A stretch of 5,595 nt of DNA from an uncultured Bacilli bacterium (GTDB taxonomy: Bacteria; Bacillota_I; Bacilli_A; RF39; UBA660): the NCBI GenBank assembly GCA_934096025.1, contig CAKOLP010000070.1, positions 1 through 5,595 of the forward strand, in the 5' to 3' direction. Both the position numbers and the translations under genes were made by a program. The notes under the pieces were generated by a model. The model searched no databases. It was not told where the DNA came from and saw nothing but the letters and a program-made list of their open reading frames with translations. Positions within the stretch are counted from its first letter, which is position 1; the number at the start of each line of letters is the position of its first letter. This document shows positions 1 to 3,394 of this stretch, in pieces.

Positions 1-135
1 TATAAGAAGATTACTGTTATTGATATTAGATATGTTTCTTCAAAAATTTTGAATAATTATATAAAATTTAATAATCAAGATGTTCTTTTTATGTATAGTA
101 TATTAACTATAAATAATAGTTTTTCTATTAGATAA
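1..135 (+). CDS. C-terminal end of an unidentified protein (5' end outside window)
   Basis: Frame 1 is open from the first base to a TAA at 133-135 and gives 44 residues, including IDIRYVSS and DVLFMYSILTINNS. The alternation of hydrophobic strands with a Y-K-K-I-T-V-I-D-I-R-Y start looks like a folded C-terminus rather than random AT-rich sequence. The pattern (basic-hydrophobic, then D-x-R-Y, then D-V-L-F-x-Y near the end) recalls the tail of DHHW/SGNH-like extracellular esterase-type proteins. That is a memory-level resemblance only, and no catalytic residue lies in the window. The stop codon overlaps the left arm of the terminator at 134-177, which fits a real gene end. The gene converges on rbr. 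Confidence is good that it is coding and low on family. Confidence 0.6.
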   Translation, partial: YKKITVIDIRYVSSKILNNYIKFNNQDVLFMYSILTINNSFSIR

Positions 136-177
136 GGGGCTGTAATGAAATAAAATAATTTCATTACAGCCCCTTTT
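134..177. terminator. Bidirectional intrinsic terminator between convergent genes
   Basis: A perfect 17-bp inverted repeat (134-150 against 159-175) has an 8-base loop and a GC-rich GGGGCTG/CAGCCCC core. On the + strand it is followed by TTTT. On the - strand the stem is followed by TTATC and T-rich sequence. It lies between the convergent stops of the 1-135 gene and rbr, so it probably ends both transcripts. Confidence 0.9.
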
Positions 178-189
178 GATGACATAAAA

Positions 190-732
190 TTAATAATTAT
201 TTGCTTTTCTTTCAAAGAATGATTTAGCGTGAGAACAAACAGGGCAAATTTCTGGAGTTTTTTTACCAATGACAATATGACCACAGTTGCGACATATCCA
301 AATAGTATCACCTTCACTAGAAAATACTAAGTCATTATTAATATTTTCAATTAATTTTTTGTATCTTTCTTCATGTTCTTTTTCAATTCTGGCAACACCT
401 TCAAAAAGATTAGCAATTCTTGTAAATCCTTCTTCTCTTGCTTCTTTAGCCATTCTCTCATACATATCTGTCCACTCATAGTTTTCACCACTTGCAGCAT
501 CATTAAGATTTTCTAATGTACTAGGAACTTCCCCACCATGAAGTTCTTTAAACCATAATTTTGCATGTTCTTTTTCGTTATTAGCAGTTTCTTCGAAAAT
601 TGCAGCAATTTGTTCAAAACCGTCTTTTCTTGCTTTAGAAGCATAATAAGTATATTTATTTCTTGCCTGTGATTCACCTGCAAAAGCTTCCATTAAATTT
701 TTTTCCGTTTTTGTTCCTTTTAGATTTTCCAT
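190..732 (-). CDS. rbr: Rubrerythrin (diiron peroxidase with rubredoxin-like domain)
   Basis: This 180-residue cytoplasmic protein reduces hydrogen peroxide to water using electrons from NADH via rubredoxin-type carriers, as known for the family in anaerobes. Residues 1-135 form the ferritin-like four-helix diiron domain. The visible metal ligands are E20, E53-x-x-H56, E83, E86 and E117-x-x-H120. Residues 142-180 form the rubredoxin-like Fe(SCys)4 domain with C147-x-x-C150 and C163-x-x-C166. All ligands are present and the length is near that of classical rubrerythrin, so it should be functional. The ATG is preceded by AGGAAGG at a normal distance. That site lies inside the last codons of perR, whose stop is two bases upstream, so translational coupling is likely. 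The gene ends just before the 134-177 terminator and is co-transcribed with perR, placing it under peroxide control. Confidence 0.97.
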   Translation of the reverse strand: MENLKGTKTEKNLMEAFAGESQARNKYTYYASKARKDGFEQIAAIFEETANNEKEHAKLWFKELHGGEVPSTLENLNDAASGENYEWTDMYERMAKEAREEGFTRIANLFEGVARIEKEHEERYKKLIENINNDLVFSSEGDTIWICRNCGHIVIGKKTPEICPVCSHAKSFFERKANNY

Positions 733-734
733 CT

Positions 735-1106
735 TTACCTTCCTTTCTTACATTCATTACAATAACCAGAGTAGGTAATATCATAATTTACTATTTCAAA
801 ATCATCTGGAATATTTTTATACTCAATATTAGATGTTTCATGTATATCAAATATTTTATTACATTTTAAACAAATAAAGTGGTTATGTTTAATATGCAAT
901 TTGTCATAATGATCTTTCCCATCAAAAGCTTTAATTTTTCTTATTTTTTGAAGTTCTACTAGAATATTTAAATTTCTATATACTGTTCCTAAACTAATAT
1001 TTAAAATACTTTTTCTAGCGATTTCATATACTTCTTCAGCAGTTAAATGTTCACATGAATTATTAATAATATCCAGTATTAAATTTCTTTGTGTAGTATT
1101 TCTCAC
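735..1106 (-). CDS. perR: PerR-type peroxide-responsive Fur-family repressor
   Basis: The 123-residue product has an N-terminal winged helix (about 1-65; SLGTVYRNLNIL is the recognition-helix region) and a C-terminal dimerisation/metal domain. Compared with Bacillus subtilis PerR, the regulatory metal ligands are all present: H20, D68, H74, H76 and D87. The structural zinc site is C79/C82 with C116/C119. Asp rather than Glu at D87 is the feature that separates peroxide-sensing PerR from Fur. I chose the GTG at 1104-1106 because AAGGAGGT sits four bases upstream and the protein then begins like the family (RNTTQRNLIL). The ATG at 1164-1166 would add 20 residues that read through the promoter and operator. 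It is the first gene of the perR-rbr operon and probably represses its own promoter. It is slightly short at the N-terminus compared with B. subtilis PerR, which has about 20 extra residues. Confidence 0.95.
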   Translation of the reverse strand: MRNTTQRNLILDIINNSCEHLTAEEVYEIARKSILNISLGTVYRNLNILVELQKIRKIKAFDGKDHYDKLHIKHNHFICLKCNKIFDIHETSNIEYKNIPDDFEIVNYDITYSGYCNECKKGR

Positions 1107-1120
1107 AATTACCTCCTTAA

Positions 1121-1135
1121 TAGTAATGATTATTA
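1121..1135. promoter_or_regulatory. PerR box (candidate operator)
   Basis: The 15-mer TAGTAATGATTATTA matches the 7-1-7 PerR/Fur-type palindrome TTATAATNATTATAA at 11 of 14 specified positions. It lies directly downstream of the perR -10 and upstream of its ribosome site, covering the likely transcription start. That is where a repressor blocks initiation. Autoregulation is inferred. Confidence 0.75.
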
Positions 1136-1137
1136 AT

Positions 1138-1166
1138 AATGTATCATAAAAATTTATTGATATCAA
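1138..1166 (-). promoter_or_regulatory. Sigma-A type promoter of perR-rbr
   Basis: On the - strand, TTGATA (1161-1166) is followed after exactly 17 bases by TACATT (1138-1143), a 5/6 and 4/6 match to the -35 and -10 consensus. The predicted start falls inside the PerR box at 1121-1135. Confidence 0.7.
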
Positions 1167-1214
1167 GAGATTTTATGTAAATAAATAATAATTTTCTACT
1201 TAAAACGGAAAAAA

Positions 1215-1223
1215 TGGTAAAAT
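1215..1223 (+). promoter_or_regulatory. Extended -10 promoter of the candidate small RNA
   Basis: TGGTAAAAT fits the extended -10 form TGnTAtaaT with one mismatch in the hexamer. No good -35 is visible at 16-18 bases upstream, which extended -10 promoters tolerate. Seven bases downstream is 1230/1231, exactly where the paired 5' end of the candidate RNA begins. Confidence 0.5.
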
Positions 1224-1230
1224 AGTACCA

Positions 1231-1320
1231 AGAGGATAGAATGGCTATATTGGCTAGCTGCAATAGAGAGATTTAAGATAAACCTCCTTTACCATTGTAG
1301 TTTATACTATTCTCTTTTTT
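1231..1320 (+). ncRNA. Candidate small RNA with paired ends and an anti-SD-like loop
   Basis: No known RNA family was recognised. The 5' end AGAGGATAG (1231-1239) pairs with CTATTCTCT (1307-1315) over nine pairs including one G-U, and the right arm runs straight into six Ts (1315-1320), as in an intrinsic terminator. Inside, ATAAAC (1278-1283) pairs with GTTTAT (1300-1305). That leaves a 16-base loop containing CTCCTTT, part of ACCTCCTTT at 1282-1290, which copies the 3' tail of 16S rRNA. A second hairpin is GCTA/TAGC at 1244-1247 and 1255-1258. The promoter spacing predicts a start at the base where the outer stem begins. Alternatives are a leader/attenuator for the decayed kinase downstream, or a terminator with an 11-codon leader peptide. 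The structure is read by eye only. Confidence 0.5.
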
Positions 1321-1428
1321 ATCATTTTGTAACTTAGATGTAACACTAGTAATATATAATTATTGTTAAAGTTGATAAAAATAACACTTACCCCTAGATA
1401 AAAATAAAAGATTTTATAAAAAAAACTT

Positions 1429-1544
1429 TAGTAGTGATAGTAATATCTTTAGCAAAAGCAACAATAGAAAAGGATAATGGAAGAGTTATTGTGAATTCTT
1501 TAGAAGGAGAAGGAACTACTTTTAGTATTAAGTATTTTAAATAG
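1429..1544 (+). pseudogene. Remnant of sensor histidine kinase C-terminus (HATPase domain)
   Basis: From 1443 to the TAG at 1542-1544 the frame reads ISLAKATIEKDNGRVIVNSL and then EGEGTTFSIKYFK. This is the G2-box and final strands of a GHKL-type histidine kinase ATPase domain (family pattern GLGLSIAKAIIEKHnGkI...GkGTTF). Just upstream, 1429-1447 resembles a coding sequence for GSGIGIS that carries an extra base and two substitutions, so the G1 box is frameshifted. Further upstream, 1366-1400 may hold a more decayed N-box (K-V-D-K-N-N-T-Y-P then stop), but that is weak. No start, HisKA or sensor domain remains. The fragment cannot be functional. It may come from the same lost two-component locus as the receiver remnant at 2716-3088. 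Confidence 0.75.
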
Positions 1545-1584
1545 TTTAATTATTTTATAGTCTATGCTTCCTTTTTTGTAAAAC

Positions 1585-1610
1585 AAAATGAGGCATTGTT
1601 GCCTCATTTT
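1585..1610. terminator. Intrinsic terminator hairpin after the kinase remnant
   Basis: An 11-bp perfect stem, AAAATGAGGCA (1585-1595) against TGCCTCATTTT (1600-1610), has a four-base loop TTGT. Its 3' arm ends in TTTT on the + strand, and on the - strand the stem ends in TTTTGTTTTAC. It can act in either direction. The bases from 1611 to 1734 hold no gene I can support. Confidence 0.75.
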
Positions 1611-1734
1611 CAGAAAGGAGTGTGTAGATTAAATGAAAAAATAAAGTGGGATGCAGAGGAAAATAGGTTGGGATTTAGTTGATATATCCCTCTTTATAAC
1701 TTAATTGCCCGTGTAAAAAGAAAACAATAAATAT

Positions 1735-1974
1735 TTATTTCGTAAAATTCATTTGATTAAATATATCAGTATCATAAAACTCTGCCATAGTTATCCCAAA
1801 AACCTTACACATTTTATATATGTTTCTGGAACTAGGATTTTCTACTTTATCATTTAGTAACGCAAATAGTGTTGCTACCGGTACAGTGGAAAGTTCTGAT
1901 AACTTATTTGGAGTAATATGGTTCTTTTCACATAGTTCAAGTATTCTATTGATTATTGCTTGCGTAAAAGACAT
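1735..1974 (-). CDS. Small XRE-family helix-turn-helix regulator
   Basis: The 79-residue protein is essentially one HTH_3/XRE domain (about residues 5-68): IINRILELCEKNHIT, the Q/N-K-L-S helix, then the recognition segment S-T-V-P-V-A-T-L-F-A-L-L-N. The closing Y-K-M-C-K-V-F-G-I-T-M-A-E-F-Y-D is typical of stand-alone Firmicute XRE repressors. There is no ligand domain and no membrane segment, so it is probably a dimeric cytoplasmic DNA-binding protein. The ATG follows AGGAGG by seven bases, a strong site. It stands alone between a kinase remnant and an IS110 remnant, and it is the only intact gene in the 1366-3233 stretch. Upstream lie three ACCG-centred repeats (2050-2093), probably its operator. 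The target genes are unknown, and the divergent side has no intact gene. Confidence 0.85.
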   Translation of the reverse strand: MSFTQAIINRILELCEKNHITPNKLSELSTVPVATLFALLNDKVENPSSRNIYKMCKVFGITMAEFYDTDIFNQMNFTK

Positions 1975-1998
1975 ATTATGGCCTCCTTTGCCTATATG

Positions 1999-2004
1999 TA
2001 ATTA
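1999..2004 (-). promoter_or_regulatory. Possible -10 of the XRE regulator gene
   Basis: On the - strand a TATAAT hexamer lies roughly 25 bases upstream of the XRE start codon (within GATATAATTAC). A matching -35 at 17 bases is poor, so this is tentative and the hexamer position is approximate to within a few bases. Confidence 0.35.
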
Positions 2005-2049
2005 TATCAAAAAATTTATAAAAATATCTCTTGATTTCAATAAATTTTG

Positions 2050-2093
2050 CCGAAAACGGTAGAAAATCTATTGAAAACGGTTGGATTTTCGGT
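2050..2093. promoter_or_regulatory. Triple ACCG-centred repeat, likely operator of the XRE regulator
   Basis: GAAAACGGT occurs at 2052-2060 and again at 2073-2081, exactly 21 bases apart (two helical turns). An inverted related copy, GATTTTCGGT, lies at 2084-2093. The first copy is itself a partial palindrome, CCGAAAACGG (2050-2059). Read on the - strand, the three cores are ACCGTTTTC, ACCGTTTTC and ACCGAAAATC. The cluster lies upstream of the XRE gene and covers the -35 region of a + strand TATAAT at 2102, as expected of a divergent-promoter repressor site. Assignment to this XRE protein is inference. Confidence 0.55.
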
Positions 2094-2107
2094 AAAAAAA
2101 GTATAAT
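2081..2107 (+). promoter_or_regulatory. Divergent + strand promoter with perfect -10
   Basis: TATAAT at 2102-2107 is a perfect -10. TTGGAT at 2081-2086 is the best -35, but the spacer is only 15 bases, so the promoter may be weak or need an activator. The -35 is embedded in the ACCG repeats. No coding region follows before the IS110 remnant. Confidence 0.4.
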
Positions 2108-2249
2108 ATTTCTTGTATCGATTCTTATATTTTTCGCTTTTAAGTAATCGTTTATTTAAAAATTTAACTTTTGATACAAAATGTGGTGATTAGTCTGAAA
2201 ATAAAAAGCAAATTTATTTTATAAAATTAAGTAAAAAATGGCAGACTTC
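2108..2249 (+). other. Gene-less stretch with a bulged hairpin
   Basis: No open frame with a ribosome site was found here. CGATTCTTA (2119-2127) pairs with TAAGTAATCG (2141-2150) over nine pairs with a one-base bulge, and is followed by TTTATTT. TTGTATC (2113-2119) could alternatively close against GATACAA (2173-2179). A short structured transcript from the 2102 promoter is possible. Otherwise this is the edge of sequence removed by the IS110 insertion. Confidence 0.3.
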
Positions 2250-2601
2250 CCCTTACCCCAAAGAAAGTTAAAAATTAAACAAGCAATTTGTTGGCATTCT
2301 TGTTATCGTCTTTCTCACCCTTAATAGCTTTAACCCATTTAGGATTAGCAACGACGACATTAGAGATATAATTTTCTAATGCATTGTATACAGGAACATA
2401 ATATTTTCCGGTAGATTCCATGCATACATTTTGACAATCGTTATCAATAAGCCAATTTCTAAATTGAATTAAAGAATTATTATAGGTAGAAAAACGTTTT
2501 CTTAAATATTTAGGTGTGATGGAAGTTGGGTCACAAATGACAGCAACTATAAAAGATTTGTGCACATCAACACCACATGCTTTTGGATAAATAACTTCCA
2601 T
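2250..2601 (-). pseudogene. Truncated IS110-family transposase (N-terminal DEDD domain)
   Basis: From the ATG at 2599-2601 (AAGGAAG seven bases upstream) 108 codons run to a TAA at 2275-2277, against roughly 300-450 residues for intact IS110-family transposases. The N-terminal RuvC-like DEDD domain is clear: GVDVHKSF with catalytic D12, M-E-S-T-G-K-Y-Y with E62, and a K-D-D-N-K-N-A segment with D99 where the family has K-T-D-K-K-D-A. The fourth acidic residue is Asn (N102). Just after A103 a missing base shifts the frame. Restoring it gives Q-I-A-C-L-I-F, close to the family's Q-I-A-D-L-F, so the relic extends to about 2250. The Tnp20 domain with the catalytic serine is absent. It is therefore inactive by point change, frameshift and truncation. 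Confidence 0.88.
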
Positions 2602-2715
2602 AAATAAACTTCCTTTCAAAATATTTTTGAAGGAGTGTGTTGACTATGTGATTAACACTAAGAATTAACTAAAGTCATGATTAGTCTTATGTACGCTTGA
2701 AACAATCACATTTGC
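2602..2715 (-). mobile_element. IS110 5' non-coding end, possible bridge-RNA relic
   Basis: In the IS110 group the stretch between the left end and the transposase ATG encodes the guide ('bridge') RNA, on the transposase strand. Here that stretch holds nested inverted repeats. TGTGATT (2647-2653) pairs with AATCACA (2704-2710). Inside it, TAAG...ACTAA pairs with TTAGT...CTTA across a five-base bulge and an eight-base loop. Next to the ATG is TTCAAAA-TAT-TTTTGAA (around 2614-2630). The upstream coding remnant resumes by about 2716, so an element boundary lies near here. No ends could be fixed because IS110 elements lack terminal inverted repeats. Confidence 0.4.
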
Positions 2716-3088
2716 ACTGGTTATTATGAACAAATGGCAATTATATCAAATTTTGTCTTAGAAAGTATTGGTTGTAAAACAACTATTGTTCCTAGTTGTT
2801 AAACATTAATTCAAGAGTTTATGGATAATCCAAATAAATATAATGTAATTATTACAAATAATACTTATTTAAATAATGGTAGCGGAGAAGAAGAATTAAA
2901 AGTAGTAAAAAAAATAAGAAAAGATATAAAAGTCATTGTATTAACAGCTGAAAGAAACAAATTAAACATTTTATAAATGTAATTGGTTTGGATGGATATT
3001 TAGAAAATCATTAAATCAGAGAATAAAAATAGAAAAAAAGACAGTCTTTAATATAAATAGTATTAAGAAAGATGTTATGATTGATTAA
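2716..3088 (+). pseudogene. Remnant of a response-regulator receiver domain
   Basis: The coding signal continues through three frames. Frame one (2716-2976) reads LESIGCKTTIVPSC, an in-frame stop, then TLIQEFMDNPNKYNVIITNN, T-Y-L-N-N-G-S-G-E-E-E-L, and I-K-V-I-V-L-T-A-E-R-N before a TAA. Frame two (2970-3014) reads FINVIGLDGYLENH. Frame three (3038-3088) reads KTVFNINSIKKDVMID and stops. Together these match the second half of a receiver domain: the D-V-I-I-T-x-N strand, the I-V-L-T-A strand, then G-x-D-G-Y-L-x-K-P. The usual phospho-acceptor Asp region reads T-N-N, as in the degenerate second receivers of some hybrid kinases, and the K-P near the end is lost. It is clearly dead. It is probably the tail of a hybrid sensor kinase, perhaps linked to the kinase scrap at 1429-1544. 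Confidence 0.7.
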
Positions 3089-3104
3089 AAAGAGGGTGGA
3101 AGGA

Positions 3105-3233
3105 ATGAAAAAACCAGAAATGATAGAAGCTTTAGCTACTAAAACAGGTTTAACAAAAACTGAATGTGAAAAAGTGTATAATGCTACTTTTGAACTGTTT
3201 AAAGCTGAGTTAACAAAAAGTGAGAAGGTTTAA
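3105..3233 (+). pseudogene. Truncated HU-like DNA-binding protein (N-terminal half)
   Basis: The ATG at 3105 follows AGAGGGTGG/GGAAGG-type ribosome sequence and opens 42 codons: M-K-K-P-E-M-I-E-A-L-A-T-K-T-G-L-T-K-T-E and on to a final K-S-E-K-V. This is the two-helix dimerisation half of the HU/IHF family (pattern MnKtELIeaVAeKtGLtKkdaekav...GEKV). The frame stops at TAA exactly where HU continues with V-x-x-x-G-F-G and the DNA-binding beta arms, so about half of the usual 90 residues is missing. The 10 codons after the stop (E-E-N-F-K-L-N-I-D-E, then TAA) do not restore HU sequence. A terminator follows at 3262. It is most likely a deletion relic, but its start and ribosome site are intact, so a short helical peptide could still be made and might pair with full-length HU. 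That last point is speculation. Confidence 0.7.
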
Positions 3234-3261
3234 GAAGAAAATTTTAAATTAAATATAGATG

Positions 3262-3295
3262 AATAAGCAGTTACATATTGATTGCTTATTTTTTA
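3262..3295 (+). terminator. Intrinsic terminator after the HU-like fragment
   Basis: AATAAGCA (3262-3269) pairs perfectly with TGCTTATT (3283-3290), extendable by G-U and A-U pairs into a 13-base loop. It is followed by a run of Ts to 3294. It separates the decayed region from the collagen-like gene. Confidence 0.8.
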
Positions 3296-3309
3296 TGTAC
3301 TAATTAATT

Positions 3310-3338
3310 ACACGTGATGCTTTCTTTATCATAAATTA
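3310..3338 (+). promoter_or_regulatory. Candidate sigma-E/K-like promoter of the collagen-like gene
   Basis: ACAC (3310-3313), a 16-base gap, then CATAAATTA (3330-3338) fits the late mother-cell sigma pattern AC-16/17-CATAnnnTA known in Bacillus sporulation. The 11-base core ATCATAAATTA (3328-3338) recurs upstream of the next gene. The sigma assignment is inference from a short motif in AT-rich DNA. Confidence 0.4.
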
Positions 3339-3394
3339 AAATATATAAAAAATTATATTTTATTGATTGATAGTAAAAGAAAGGGGAGATATAC

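Noticed and set aside
1107..1166. Extending perR to the upstream ATG at 1164-1166
   Set aside because: The extra 20 residues would be encoded by the promoter and PerR box and have no family counterpart. The GTG at 1104-1106 has a perfect AAGGAGGT.
1277..1293. AAAGGAGGT on the - strand as a ribosome site for a - strand gene
   Set aside because: No ATG, GTG or TTG lies at a usable distance downstream, and frames close quickly.
1231..1320. 6S RNA, bacterial SRP RNA, tmRNA or a known riboswitch
   Set aside because: It has no SRP GGAA/AGCA core and no tRNA-like ends. It is too short for typical 6S, and no riboswitch consensus was recognised. Paired ends alone are not enough.
1611..1680. Mini-ORF after AAAGGAG at 1614-1620
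   Set aside because: The first ATG (1633) reaches a stop after three codons. No longer frame or family was seen.
2602..2619. TTG start six codons upstream for the IS110 fragment
   Set aside because: It lies inside the ribosome site of the better ATG at 2599-2601, where the family sequence M-E-V-I-Y-P begins.
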